A stretch of DNA of 64,000 bases from Weissella uvarum (lineage in GTDB: Bacteria > Bacillota > Bacilli > Lactobacillales > Lactobacillaceae), in assembly GCF_016908785.1 (NCBI RefSeq), contig NZ_JAFBEO010000004.1:80929-144928 (forward strand), in the 5' to 3' direction. This document shows positions 1 through 10,265 of this stretch, in pieces. Both the position numbers and the translations under genes were made by a program. The notes beneath the pieces were generated by a model. That model saw only the letters and a program-made list of their open reading frames with translations. It had not been told where the DNA came from and searched no databases. Numbering within the stretch: position 1 is the first letter of the stretch; each line of letters starts with the position of its first letter.

Positions 1-1
1 A

Positions 2-952
2 CAAGCAGCGCATGTAGATTATTTTGCAGTTGCCACCATGGATGAAGGCATCTGGTTACGTCAATTTGGTGTAACAGAACCAGTGATGATTTTAGGGATG
101 ACTCCTGCTAAATATGCCGATGAATTGGTAGAAAATGACTTAGTTGCAGTTGCAGGAAGTTTGACATGGTTAAAAGCGGCTTTAGCGGCGAAGACGAGTT
201 CTAAAATTTTAAAGGTGTCTGTCCCCGTCGATACAGGAATGGGGCGCATTGGACTCCGTACTCGGGATGAGCTTACTGAACTCATCACCTTTATTAATCA
301 ACAAGCGGATGTTCACTTTGATTCGATTTGGACCCATTTTGCAACGGCTGATACCACGAATCAAGCATATTTTGATCAACAAGTTACCAAATGGCATGAA
401 TTAACTGATCAACAAAATATTCCAGAACATACTTTACGACACTTAGCTAATTCTGGAACATCACTGTGGCATGAGTTACCTAGCCACGATATGATACGGG
501 TCGGTGCCGGAATGTATGGCCTTGATTCATCGCAAGGACAATTAGCAAGGCGTCAGTTACAACCGGTGATGCGGCTAAAAGCAGAATTGGTTTATGTTAA
601 GCAAGTGCCTGCAGGTAGCTCAATTTCTTATGGGGCAACTTATACAGCAAAAAGAGATGAATGGATTGGAACACTACCGATTGGGTATGCTGACGGTTAT
701 TCGCGGGATATGCAAGGAATGCAGGCTTTGCTACCAGATGGACGGACAGTCGAACTCATTGGGCGCATTGCTATGGATCAATGTATGGTTCGGCTACCTG
801 AGGAAATGCCAGTTGGGACAGAGATTACCCTACTAGGTCAAGCTGGTGACGCCACTATTACTTTGGAGGATTTAGCTGACCAAGCTGACACGATTCCATA
901 TGAGATTGCCACGAGTATGGCACAACGTTTACCACGACGAGTCGTAGAGTAG
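2..952 (+). CDS. alr: Alanine racemase, 5' end missing
   Basis: PLP-dependent alanine racemase, which makes D-alanine for peptidoglycan and teichoic acids. The frame is open from base 2, so about 316 residues are present. The first ATG inside the window (base 38) is internal, because family-like sequence (HVDYFAVATMDEG) runs upstream of it. The N-terminal part of roughly 50 residues with the PLP lysine lies outside the window. The second catalytic base is visible as Tyr (codon 629-631) in the SYGATY motif, and the C-terminal domain has the typical AMDQCMV segment. It is followed after 9 bases by a mazF gene, the usual Firmicutes neighbour. Identification is firm; only the start is unseen. Confidence 0.96.
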   Translation, partial: QAAHVDYFAVATMDEGIWLRQFGVTEPVMILGMTPAKYADELVENDLVAVAGSLTWLKAALAAKTSSKILKVSVPVDTGMGRIGLRTRDELTELITFINQQADVHFDSIWTHFATADTTNQAYFDQQVTKWHELTDQQNIPEHTLRHLANSGTSLWHELPSHDMIRVGAGMYGLDSSQGQLARRQLQPVMRLKAELVYVKQVPAGSSISYGATYTAKRDEWIGTLPIGYADGYSRDMQGMQALLPDGRTVELIGRIAMDQCMVRLPEEMPVGTEITLLGQAGDATITLEDLADQADTIPYEIATSMAQRLPRRVVE

Positions 953-961
953 GAGCAGAAA

Positions 962-1336
962 ATGGGAAAATATGTGGACATTAAACGTGGCGACATTTTT
1001 TTTGCAGAACTTTCACCTGTGGTTGGTTCGGAACAAGGTGGTCAACGGCCGGTTGTGATTGTGCAAAATGATGTCGGAAACCATCATTCACCAACCATTA
1101 TTATGGTACCAATCACGGCTCAAATCGATAAGCCACGTTTACCGACGCACGTCGGTCTCCCAGCAGAAATTGAACACACTGGGATTAGCCGTGATTCAGT
1201 TTTGTTGGCTGAACAAGTACGTACGCTGGATAAGCGACGGTTACAAGATAAAATTGGGGTGGTTCCTGAAGAAATTATGATTACTCTAAACCGTGCCTTG
1301 GCGATTAGTTTGGGGTTAAATGAGTTAACTGAATAG
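962..1336 (+). CDS. mazF: MazF/PemK-type endoribonuclease toxin
   Basis: Type II toxin of the MazF/PemK/NdoA family, an mRNA-cleaving endoribonuclease. It is 124 residues, close to the usual length. The N-terminal RGDIFFAELSPVVGSEQGG and the following RPVVIVQND are the conserved beta-barrel core, with the family arginine in the first loop. The later SVLLAEQVRTLDKRRL segment is also typical. The ribosome site GTAGGAGC overlaps the end of alr, so the two are probably co-transcribed. In many Firmicutes a mazE antitoxin gene sits between alr and mazF; here only 9 bases separate them, so no adjacent antitoxin exists. An intrinsic terminator follows. Confidence 0.93.
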   Translation: MGKYVDIKRGDIFFAELSPVVGSEQGGQRPVVIVQNDVGNHHSPTIIMVPITAQIDKPRLPTHVGLPAEIEHTGISRDSVLLAEQVRTLDKRRLQDKIGVVPEEIMITLNRALAISLGLNELTE

Positions 1337-1360
1337 CCAAAACCTTGGCTAATATATGTG

Positions 1361-1398
1361 AAAGGCATTGGTTTTTTCCAATGCCTTTTGTGCTTTTA
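1361..1398 (+). terminator. Intrinsic terminator after mazF
   Basis: An 11-bp perfect stem (1361-1371 with 1378-1388) with a six-T loop, followed by a T-rich but interrupted tail. It closes the alr-mazF unit. The longest helD frame opens inside this hairpin, which argues against that start. Confidence 0.7.
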
Positions 1399-1412
1399 GA
1401 AAGGATGGGTTG

Positions 1413-3713
1413 ATGGAGACACGTGAATGGAAAATGGAACAGCAACGTTTAGAACGCGTGAGTGATGAAATTGAGCAACAGCTAACTAAGGCTGAGCAAA
1501 ATTTTGATCAGGCCCATGCAGAAACGTATGCGGTTGAAACGAATTATGGTGCTAACACGTCAATTAATACAATTGAAGAAGATGACGCGATGGAAACCAA
1601 TGCGGAAATTCAGCAGCAACGAAATATTGTGGCGCGGGTAACCGAAACAGAGCAAATCATGCAAAACATGGTTACTACGTTGCATAATTTGAAAGCGAGC
1701 CCTTATTTTGGACGGGTTGATATTGTTGAAGATGGCGAAGCTGAAAGTTTATATATTGGTTTGGCATCATTGCAAGATGAGAATGGGGAGTTCCTGATTA
1801 ACGATTGGCGGGCGCCCATTAGTGGAGTTTATTATAATGGTGCCTTAGGTGAGGTCACTTATCCAACTCCGCTCGGCGATCAAGTCGCAAAATTAACGAA
1901 AAAGCGGCAATTTAAGATTACGGGTCGTACGATTGAGAACATGTTTGATACAGACGTTACGATTGGCGATGAAATGTTGCAAACGGTTTTGGGCGAGCAA
2001 AATGATCAAAAAATGCATAATATTGTTGCGACGATTCAACAAGAACAGAATCAAATTATTCGCGATACTGAGAGTGATTTAATGGTTGTTCAGGGAGTTG
2101 CAGGTTCTGGTAAGACCTCAGCGATTTTGCAACGTATCGCATTTTTATTGTTCCATGCTCGTGAAAATTTGAATTCTGATCAGATTGTCTTGTTTTCACC
2201 AAATCGTCTTTTCTCAAGTTATATTTCTGACGTGCTACCTTCACTAGGTGAGCGTAATATGCGGCAGGTTACAATGAGTGAGTTTTTGACGGCGCGGTTG
2301 CAAGGGCTCACCGTACAAACCTTGTTTAATCAATATGAACAAGATCAAGGACCAAGCCAAGCAATTCGACAACGATTACAACAAGCACTTGAGTCAGCTG
2401 ACTTAGTTACTGCTTTGCAAGAATATCTAATACAATTGACGAGTGATCAGATTGTCTTTACGGATATTTATTTCCAAGGTGAAAAGTGGTTTAAAGCGAA
2501 TGACTTTAAAAATTATTATGACCGATTGCCAACTGCTTATCCTGTCGTAGAGCGGATTGGGATGACGCGAAAACATTTTTTGGAGAAGTTACAAGCGCAA
2601 ATAGAGACTGAACAACAAGCTGATTGGGTTTTGGATGCGTTAAATCAACTCAATGATCATGAATATCAACGTTTGTTAGATGAAGATGTCGATGTATTAA
2701 ACGAAGCAGATGTCGATATGGATGAGACCATTAAACATGTCGCGACCGCTTATCTGAATGAAGTTTTTCAACCAATTGACGATGCGCTGTATAATACGCA
2801 ATTTGTTGATGTCTATCAGCAATTTGCGGACTTTTTGACTTATCTAGGTCATTTACAGTATGCAGAAATTGATGAAAAGTGGTGGATCACGAAAGCCCAA
2901 CGCTTCTTATATCAATTAGAGCAACACCAAATCGATTATGAAGATGCAGTTCCAGTCTTACTTTTACGTGATCTTATGACCGGTAGTGGGACGAATCAAT
3001 TTATGCAATATGTTTTCGTTGATGAAATGCAAGATTATGCAATGCTACAAATGTTGTATCTGAAACATGCCTTTCCAAATGCGAAGTTTACGCTATTAGG
3101 GGATGCTGAGCAGGCCTTATTCCGGCCGATTCAAACACCCGAAGCGCTGATGGATGAGTATGCAGCAGCGTTTCAAGTTAAAAAACAACGTTTAATTAAA
3201 TTGACGAAGTCTTACCGTTCAACTCAGCCGATTATGAATTTTGCCAAGGCATTGTTACCAGATGGGGCTCAAATTGAAGCCTTTCAACGGGATGGCAATC
3301 AGCCTCGCTTGATTACAACAACGCTTGAGAATGAGGCACACATCTTGGCAGAGGTGATTCAACAATTGCAAGAGACACAAAAAACAATTGCGATTCTAAC
3401 GAAGACTCAAGCTCAAGCAGAAACAGTCAGTGCATATTTGGAAGCTCAAGCGATTCAGCATCAATTACTTGATGCTGATGACCGAACCAGGACAGAAAAT
3501 ATATTGGTGATGCCAATTTATTTGGCGAAAGGGTTAGAGTTTGATGCGGTGATTGGTTATGACGTGTCTGAGACAAATTATCCTGGTGAGGCGTCACGTG
3601 GGCTTTTGTATACATTGGCGTCACGAGCAATGCATGAGTTAGTTTTGATTAGCGTTGGTGATGTTACCCCACTCATTTGGCAAGTCGCTGATACCCTCCA
3701 AATTGAAACGTAA
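1413..3713 (+). CDS. helD: HelD-family RNA polymerase-recycling helicase-like ATPase
   Basis: UvrD/Rep-like superfamily 1 protein of the HelD type. HelD binds RNA polymerase and helps release it from stalled or terminated complexes. It is 766 residues with the start at ATG 1413, which has AAAGGA just upstream; the frame is open further back, but that part overlaps a terminator hairpin. A charged, Gln/Glu-rich N-terminal arm likely forms the coiled coil that enters the polymerase secondary channel. Walker A is GVAGSGKT at about residues 228-235. Walker B is VFVDEMQD, and the later KSYRST and LAKGLEFDAV segments are SF1 motifs. It stands alone between two transcription units. Confidence 0.9.
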   Translation: METREWKMEQQRLERVSDEIEQQLTKAEQNFDQAHAETYAVETNYGANTSINTIEEDDAMETNAEIQQQRNIVARVTETEQIMQNMVTTLHNLKASPYFGRVDIVEDGEAESLYIGLASLQDENGEFLINDWRAPISGVYYNGALGEVTYPTPLGDQVAKLTKKRQFKITGRTIENMFDTDVTIGDEMLQTVLGEQNDQKMHNIVATIQQEQNQIIRDTESDLMVVQGVAGSGKTSAILQRIAFLLFHARENLNSDQIVLFSPNRLFSSYISDVLPSLGERNMRQVTMSEFLTARLQGLTVQTLFNQYEQDQGPSQAIRQRLQQALESADLVTALQEYLIQLTSDQIVFTDIYFQGEKWFKANDFKNYYDRLPTAYPVVERIGMTRKHFLEKLQAQIETEQQADWVLDALNQLNDHEYQRLLDEDVDVLNEADVDMDETIKHVATAYLNEVFQPIDDALYNTQFVDVYQQFADFLTYLGHLQYAEIDEKWWITKAQRFLYQLEQHQIDYEDAVPVLLLRDLMTGSGTNQFMQYVFVDEMQDYAMLQMLYLKHAFPNAKFTLLGDAEQALFRPIQTPEALMDEYAAAFQVKKQRLIKLTKSYRSTQPIMNFAKALLPDGAQIEAFQRDGNQPRLITTTLENEAHILAEVIQQLQETQKTIAILTKTQAQAETVSAYLEAQAIQHQLLDADDRTRTENILVMPIYLAKGLEFDAVIGYDVSETNYPGEASRGLLYTLASRAMHELVLISVGDVTPLIWQVADTLQIET

Positions 3714-3718
3714 TGCGG

Positions 3719-3747
3719 TTGTTATCAAGCTTAAAAAAACCTACAAT
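3719..3747 (+). promoter_or_regulatory. trpS promoter
   Basis: -35 TTGTTA (3719-3724) and -10 TACAAT (3742-3747) with a 17-base spacer, in the short gap before trpS. The gap is too short for a T-box leader. Confidence 0.6.
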
Positions 3748-3762
3748 AGTAAGGACATATAA

Positions 3763-4806
<1,044 letters not shown>

Positions 4807-4824
4807 TAGATAAGGGGTACAACG

Positions 4825-5757
4825 ATGAGTTACTTAGCAGTGATTGATTTTGGTTCAAATTCAACCCGCATGGTCATTGAAGAGCTTGATGAACAAGGCC
4901 AATTTACGGAATTAAAGCGTCGTAAATTGGACACACGAATGGCGCAAGGGATGGATCAAAATGATGGCAATTTAACGGATGCGGCCATTCAACGGGCGGT
5001 TGATGCATTGCTTGAATTTAAAAAAGATTATGAACGTTATCCAGAAATTGAACTAGAAGGGATTGCTACTGCTGCAGTTCGTGAAGCCCATAATCAGGAT
5101 GTTTTTTTGAACCAAGTCCTTGATGTAAGCGGGATTGAAGTCCGCGTTTTGACTGGTGATCAAGAAGCCTATTATGATTATTTGGGAGCGATGTGTGCCC
5201 TAGATGTTGATGATGCCTGGTTGTTAGATACGGGTGGTGCTAGTGTAGAATTAGTTAGCATCGAAGATCGGATGGCTGATAATTTTGTCAGTTTACCTTT
5301 TGGTGCAGTTAATTTAGCTGAAAAATTTCATTTGAACCAGGAGAAATTGGATCCCAAAGATGTTCAAGCGGCTGTTAATTATATTGAAAATCAATATGAT
5401 CAACTCAGTTGGGTTAATGACAGCGAAGAGCCACTCCCAATTATTCTTTTGGGTGGTGCCAACCGATCATTGGCTCGATTGGATCGCTTGCGGCATGGTT
5501 ATGATGTGAAACAAGACTTCCATGGTTATCGGATGAGTGTTGATGATGTGATGGCGACGTTTGATGAATTATTACATGCCTCATTACCAGAGCGACAAGC
5601 GGCGCTGGGCACTGAAGCTAACCGCGCTGACATTATTATTAGTGGTTTATTACCATTAGTTGTGTTAATCCGTGATACAAAGGCTCGCGAAGTTATTTTT
5701 TCTTCGTCCGGTGTGCGTGAAGGATTGTTACAAGAATATCGCATGTCATTAAATTAA
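4825..5757 (+). CDS. ppx: Ppx/GppA-family phosphatase
   Basis: ASKHA-fold phosphatase of the exopolyphosphatase/guanosine pentaphosphatase family, acting on polyphosphate or (p)ppGpp-type substrates. At 310 residues it is the short form without the C-terminal HD domain, like many Firmicutes Ppx1 proteins. The phosphate-1 motif is DFGSNSTRMV from residue 8, and the second glycine-rich loop is DTGGASVEL from residue 135. A third glycine loop is LLGGANRSLARL. An intrinsic terminator follows directly. The substrate cannot be fixed from sequence alone. Confidence 0.9.
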   Translation: MSYLAVIDFGSNSTRMVIEELDEQGQFTELKRRKLDTRMAQGMDQNDGNLTDAAIQRAVDALLEFKKDYERYPEIELEGIATAAVREAHNQDVFLNQVLDVSGIEVRVLTGDQEAYYDYLGAMCALDVDDAWLLDTGGASVELVSIEDRMADNFVSLPFGAVNLAEKFHLNQEKLDPKDVQAAVNYIENQYDQLSWVNDSEEPLPIILLGGANRSLARLDRLRHGYDVKQDFHGYRMSVDDVMATFDELLHASLPERQAALGTEANRADIIISGLLPLVVLIRDTKAREVIFSSSGVREGLLQEYRMSLN

Positions 5758-5767
5758 TAATGCGGGT

Positions 5768-5795
5768 AAAGACCATTAATTTGGTCTTTTTTTTT
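5768..5795 (+). terminator. Intrinsic terminator after ppx
   Basis: AAAGACCA pairs with TGGTCTTT across a six-base loop and runs into an eight-T tract. Confidence 0.85.
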
Positions 5796-5873
5796 GCGGG
5801 GGCATTGCTAGTATTACACTTGAAAATGCTATAAACTTAATACAAGAGATCAGAGAAAATTGAGGGTGATGGC

Positions 5874-6725
5874 ATGGTTGAACAAATAACGGATAATATT
5901 TTGAATGAAGTGATCGTGCAGCGACCAGCAGATAGTTTTAAGGGCGATTTTGGCCATGTCCTTTTAATTGGTGGTGATGTGCAATATGGTGGGGCGATTA
6001 TTATGGCGGCTCAAGCAGCTGTTTCATCTGGAGCAGGTTTGGTCACAGTTGCTTCTGATGAAGTTAATCGGTCTGCGTTGCATAGTCGGGTCCCCGAAGC
6101 GATGTTTATTGATTGGCATAATCTAACAGCCCTCATTGCTGCCTTAGATCGAAGTGATGTGGTACTTATGGGGCCTGGTATGGGCTTGAGTGATTATGCG
6201 GTATCGTTGGTAAAGCGGGTTTTGTTGGAATTAAATGATCAACAAATTCTGGTTGCCGATGGATCAGCATTGACAATTGTGGCCAATGAGCAACTCTCGT
6301 TCCCACATGATACTTTTACGATTATTACACCACATCAAATGGAATGGGCTCGCTTAAGTAACATTCAATTAAATTATCAGCATGAAATTCAAATGAATGA
6401 TGTGCAACGTCAGATGTTAAATGTGGATGTTTTGGTCTTAAAGCAACATCATACAATTTTGTATGATAATGAAGGCCAACAGCAGTTGATGTTAGGTGGC
6501 CCTTATCAATCAGTAGGCGGTATGGGGGATGTTTTGGCTGGTATAACAGCAGCCTTTGTGGCCCAATTCCAACATAATTTGATTCATACAGTGCAAGCGG
6601 CGGTTTATGCCCATTCCGATTTAGCACAACAAATGGCGGGTTATAATTATGTTGTTCGTCCATCATTGTTGGCAGATGGGATGGCTAATTACATGGGACG
6701 CGTGCAAAATAATTTAGTTGATTAA
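5874..6725 (+). CDS. nnrD: ADP-dependent NAD(P)HX dehydratase
   Basis: Repair enzyme of the YjeF C-terminal (ribokinase-like) family that dehydrates damaged NAD(P)H hydrate using ADP. It is 283 residues and contains only the dehydratase half; the epimerase domain is not fused. The family N-terminus (GDFGHVLLIGGD) is present, then MGPGMG near the middle and the ITPHQMEWARL segment. The catalytic loop is GGMGDVLAGI with Asp219. The start ATG 5874 follows GAGGGTGATGGC. It lies alone after a terminator. Confidence 0.93.
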   Translation: MVEQITDNILNEVIVQRPADSFKGDFGHVLLIGGDVQYGGAIIMAAQAAVSSGAGLVTVASDEVNRSALHSRVPEAMFIDWHNLTALIAALDRSDVVLMGPGMGLSDYAVSLVKRVLLELNDQQILVADGSALTIVANEQLSFPHDTFTIITPHQMEWARLSNIQLNYQHEIQMNDVQRQMLNVDVLVLKQHHTILYDNEGQQQLMLGGPYQSVGGMGDVLAGITAAFVAQFQHNLIHTVQAAVYAHSDLAQQMAGYNYVVRPSLLADGMANYMGRVQNNLVD

Positions 6726-6776
6726 TATAGCTTGATTTGTGAAAAAATGTGTTATGTAAATTATTGAGAAGTAGCG

Positions 6777-6782
6777 TATAAT
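6777..6782 (+). promoter_or_regulatory. Probable pepV -10 element
   Basis: A consensus TATAAT 32 bases before the pepV start. No good -35 is seen at 17 bases, so this rests on the -10 alone. Confidence 0.4.
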
Positions 6783-6814
6783 GAATAGAAATTAGTTTTG
6801 GAGGATAACGACTT

Positions 6815-8239
6815 ATGGTGAAAGCAACAGATTGGTTAGCAAAGTCATTAACATATGAAGATGATTTATTGACTGATTTAAAGGAAATGATCTCAATCAA
6901 GTCTGTCCGTGATGATGCGGCAGCAACTGAGGATGCACCTTTAGGACCTGGTCCTAAGGCTGCCTTGGATAAGTTTTTAGAGATTGCAAAGCGTGATGGA
7001 TTCCGGACGGGTAACTACCGTAATTTGGTTGCTTATGCTGAATTGGGACCTGAGGATGCCGAAGAATCTGTTGCCATTATTGGCCATTTGGATGTTATGC
7101 CTGCTGGTGATGGCTGGACCAAAGATCCATGGACACCAGTCATTGAAGATGGTCGTCTTTATGGTCGTGGTTCAATTGATGATAAGGGACCAACCTTTGC
7201 GGCTTATTATGCGATGAAGATGCTAAAAGATATGGGTGTACCACTTAAGCGTAAGTTGGTCTTCATGGTTGGAATCGATGAAGAGTCTGACTGGACTGGT
7301 ATGGATGATTTCATCGCTGAGTACGGCGAACCAACAATGGGATTCTCACCTGACGCTGATTTCCCAATCATCAATGGTGAAAAGGGAAATGGGTCAACTG
7401 TGGCTCGCTTTGCTGGTAACAACAGTGGTAGTGCTCGTTTGGTTTCATTTACCGCTGGTGAGCGTCCAAACATGGTGCCTGGAACAGCGACAGCAGTTGT
7501 TGAAACGAGCGATCCAGCCACACTACAAGCTAAGATGGATGCTTATTTGGCAGATGAAACACGTGTTCAAGGTAAGGCTGAAGTGGATGGCAACCAAGTT
7601 ACCATTACATTCTATGGTCTTCAAGTTCACGGTGCCTTCCCTGAAACTGGTGAAAATGCCGGTACTTACTTGGCAAACTTCTTGAAGGATGCAGATGACT
7701 TTGGTGGTAACGCTAAGGGCTTCCTAGATTTCTTGGGTGGTGTTTTGCATGATGATACCAAAGCCACTAAGATGGGTGCGGCGATCCATGATGATCTGAT
7801 GGGTGATCTTTCAATGAACGTTGGAATCCAACGCTTTAACGATGGTCAAGATGGTTTCATTGATATGAACTTCCGTTACCCACAGAACACAGATGCTGAA
7901 ACAATCGAGCGCAAGGTTCAAGAATCAATTCCAGCTAACTTTGATGCCACAGCTGCTAATGAAGGTCACGCAATGGTACCTCATTACGTGCCAGGTGATG
8001 ATCCAATCGTTGATACTTTGCTTAACGTCTTCCGCGAGCATACAGGTTTGCCTGCTGGTGAACGTGTTATCGGTGGTGGGACATTCGGTCGTTTGCTCAA
8101 GCGTGGTGTTGCGTTCGGAGCGCTTTTCGAAGGTGTGCCTGATACGATGCATCAAGCGGATGAGTTCTTCCCTGTGCAAGATATTACGCGTTCAATGGCA
8201 ATTTATGCGCATGCCATGAATGATTTAGCAACTAAATAA
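6815..8239 (+). CDS. pepV: Dipeptidase PepV
   Basis: Zinc M20-family dipeptidase that splits a broad range of dipeptides in the cytoplasm, the last step after peptide uptake. It is 474 residues, as in other lactic acid bacteria. Metal ligands can be placed by motif: H91 and D93 in GHLDVMP, the bridging Asp at 122/123 in GRGSIDDKGP, and the E156-E157 pair in GIDEESDWTG. A C-terminal HQADEFF carries the last His. The start is ATG 6815 behind TTGGAGGATAACG. It is monocistronic with its own terminator. Codon use looks optimised, suggesting strong expression. Its natural partner in this window is the opp operon. Confidence 0.96.
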   Translation: MVKATDWLAKSLTYEDDLLTDLKEMISIKSVRDDAAATEDAPLGPGPKAALDKFLEIAKRDGFRTGNYRNLVAYAELGPEDAEESVAIIGHLDVMPAGDGWTKDPWTPVIEDGRLYGRGSIDDKGPTFAAYYAMKMLKDMGVPLKRKLVFMVGIDEESDWTGMDDFIAEYGEPTMGFSPDADFPIINGEKGNGSTVARFAGNNSGSARLVSFTAGERPNMVPGTATAVVETSDPATLQAKMDAYLADETRVQGKAEVDGNQVTITFYGLQVHGAFPETGENAGTYLANFLKDADDFGGNAKGFLDFLGGVLHDDTKATKMGAAIHDDLMGDLSMNVGIQRFNDGQDGFIDMNFRYPQNTDAETIERKVQESIPANFDATAANEGHAMVPHYVPGDDPIVDTLLNVFREHTGLPAGERVIGGGTFGRLLKRGVAFGALFEGVPDTMHQADEFFPVQDITRSMAIYAHAMNDLATK

Positions 8240-8260
8240 ATAGAATAAAATCTTTAATAT

Positions 8261-8299
8261 AAAAACCCTATTGGTTGTTTAACCAATGGGGTTTTTATA
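8261..8299 (+). terminator. Intrinsic terminator after pepV
   Basis: A long stem (8261-8277 with 8281-8297, one mismatch) with a three-base loop, ending in a five-T tract. Confidence 0.85.
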
Positions 8300-8460
8300 G
8301 TTTCCTTTAGACCAAGGTTTAAAGGCATACAAGGACTGTAATAAATGATAAAATATAGTTCGAATAGCTTTTAGTTTTTTAAAAGTTAACGAGTGGGCTA
8401 GTGTTTTTAGCTGTTTTTAAGACGGAACATTGTAAAATAAGTAGATAGGGCAAGGGGGAA

Positions 8461-9456
8461 GTGAAAATGAAGTGGATGCAAAAACTCTTAGGGGTAACGG
8501 TTGTAACGGTTATCATGAGTCTGCTACCTTTAACAGTTGTAGGACATGCTGAGGATAATCACACACAAAAACCGGCCACCCAGGGGCAGGTCCGTGCACT
8601 TTCAAAGCCATATGTGGTTTACGGTTCCGGTGCTGTGCAACGGACGCAAATCGCCCAAACCCTAGGGATCAATAAAAATTATGAAAAGCTTGTCATCAAT
8701 GGTAAAGATGCGCGCTACATTGGTATCAATCAGGTCAATGATTCTGACATGATTAGCTCGGTTGCTGTCGCACCGGCTGAACCGGGGACTGGGGTGCTAG
8801 TAAATATTGAAAAATTTGAAGGTCAGAATAACATTCAACGTGTGAGCGCTCAAGAATACGCGATGGCCGCTACGATGGCTGGTCTTAAGGATGTCATTAT
8901 CACGGTGACTTCAGAAAAGCCAGTGTCAGGCGATTCAGCTTTAGCTGGTGTCTATAAGGCGCTCCAAACAGATGGCATGCCTATGGATCCGCGGAATGTT
9001 AATGCAGCAAATCATTTGATGGATGTGACGAATGGAATTATTATGCCTGATGATAAATCATCACATCGGTTGACTGCAGCGGTGACAGATACAGCTAGTG
9101 AGTTGGCCAGTCAAAAGCAAAAGCATGCCAAGATTGATGATAGTCGTGTTGATAATCAACTTGTGGTTAATTTAAAGCAGCGAAGGGTGGCTAACGATGT
9201 TAATGGCGACCAAATGGCTCAACTCAAAGAAGCACTTAAGGCTGTTAATGCAGCGCCAATTTCGGATTCAAAAGCATTTGTAAAACAATCAGCGCAATTG
9301 GCCAATAAAATTAATGCTTCATCTGGAAACACGATGGCTGATGCGGATGATTTCAAAAATTCACAGGATGCGCATAATGCCTCAAATTGGTTTGTAGAAA
9401 ATATTGTGCATCCAGTTCAACGCTTCTTTACTGCGATTAAAGATCGATTGAACTAG
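8461..9456 (+). CDS. Secreted DUF1002-family protein
   Basis: Predicted exported protein of 331 residues with no known function. Residues 1-29 form a signal peptide: a KMKWMQK basic start, a hydrophobic core, then VVGHAE as the likely cleavage region. The rest matches the DUF1002 family known from Firmicutes: alternating SVAVAPAEPGTGVLVNI, the QEYAMAATMAGLKDVIITV core and VSGDSALAGVYKAL. I see no cysteine, sortase motif or C-terminal TM, so it is probably released or held non-covalently. It starts at ATG 8461 or 8467 behind AAGGGGGAAG. The biotin ligase gene follows after 30 bases with no terminator, so it likely leads that operon. Confidence 0.8.
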   Translation: MKMKWMQKLLGVTVVTVIMSLLPLTVVGHAEDNHTQKPATQGQVRALSKPYVVYGSGAVQRTQIAQTLGINKNYEKLVINGKDARYIGINQVNDSDMISSVAVAPAEPGTGVLVNIEKFEGQNNIQRVSAQEYAMAATMAGLKDVIITVTSEKPVSGDSALAGVYKALQTDGMPMDPRNVNAANHLMDVTNGIIMPDDKSSHRLTAAVTDTASELASQKQKHAKIDDSRVDNQLVVNLKQRRVANDVNGDQMAQLKEALKAVNAAPISDSKAFVKQSAQLANKINASSGNTMADADDFKNSQDAHNASNWFVENIVHPVQRFFTAIKDRLN

Positions 9457-9486
9457 TTGATGTATTTTTAAATCGAGGAAGTAACT

Positions 9487-10257
9487 TTGAAAATTAATCA
9501 AACAAAAATTCAAGCAGCCTTACCAGAGGTAGCAGTGGAAGTCTTTGACGAGATTGATTCCACAAATCGTTATGCTAAAGCACTAGTAACAGCACCGCAT
9601 TATACGAATCAAGCCCGGTTGGTTGTGGCTAATCAACAAACTAATGGTTACGGTCGACAAAAGCGGGCTTTTTTTTCTCCCGCAGATGTTGGCATTTATA
9701 TGTCGTTAATGTTTCCGCTAGAGGCTAGTCAATTTACCCACCCGGGAACATTGACGTTGAATGTTGCCGTAGCCGTGCAACAAGTGTTAGCAGAACAGTT
9801 GGGTGTTGAGCTAGATATTAAATGGGTTAATGATTTATATCATAATCAACGTAAAGTGGTTGGTATATTAGTGGAAGTACCACAAGCGCCCACAGCAGTT
9901 GAAGCTGGCACGGTTGTGATTGGGATGGGAATTAATTTGAACCAGAGTGATGTTCCTACTGAGTTAGCCCAAAAAGTTGGTGCCATTACAGATGAATCTA
10001 TTCAGCGTGAACAGTTGATTGTTGCCTTACAACGTGCTTGTCAAAAAGTCATTCAATTACCATTTTCAGCCTTACGTGAACAATACTTAGCACATAGTTT
10101 GTTGCAAAATCGGATGGTTTCGTTACATGTAAATCAACAGGATATTGTTGGGAAAGTTGTGGACGTTGATGAACAAGGTCGACTCGTGTTGGAGACTAAA
10201 CAGCAGCGAATGGCATTTACATCAGGAGAAGTGACGAAAGTCAACTTTTCATCATAG
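9487..10257 (+). CDS. birA: Biotin--protein ligase, catalytic-only
   Basis: Attaches biotin to the acceptor lysine of biotin-dependent carboxylases through biotinyl-AMP. It is 256 residues and opens directly with the catalytic domain (EIDSTNRYAK), so the N-terminal winged helix of repressor-type BirA is absent and it should not act as a DNA-binding biotin repressor. The adenylate loop is NGYGRQKRAFFS, a variant of the usual GRGR form. KWVNDLY and GIGINLNQ follow. The start codon is TTG 9487 behind GAGGAAG. The biotin transporter gene starts 8 bases later, a clear functional pair. Confidence 0.94.
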   Translation: MKINQTKIQAALPEVAVEVFDEIDSTNRYAKALVTAPHYTNQARLVVANQQTNGYGRQKRAFFSPADVGIYMSLMFPLEASQFTHPGTLTLNVAVAVQQVLAEQLGVELDIKWVNDLYHNQRKVVGILVEVPQAPTAVEAGTVVIGMGINLNQSDVPTELAQKVGAITDESIQREQLIVALQRACQKVIQLPFSALREQYLAHSLLQNRMVSLHVNQQDIVGKVVDVDEQGRLVLETKQQRMAFTSGEVTKVNFSS

Positions 10258-10265
10258 GAGTGAAC

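Noticed and set aside
1368..1412. Longer N-terminus for HelD starting at ATG 1368
   Set aside because: It overlaps the terminator hairpin and has no ribosome site; ATG 1413 has one.
7236..7685. Plus-strand frame of 149 codons inside pepV
   Set aside because: Frame shadow of PepV, low-complexity Leu/Trp/Val-rich product.
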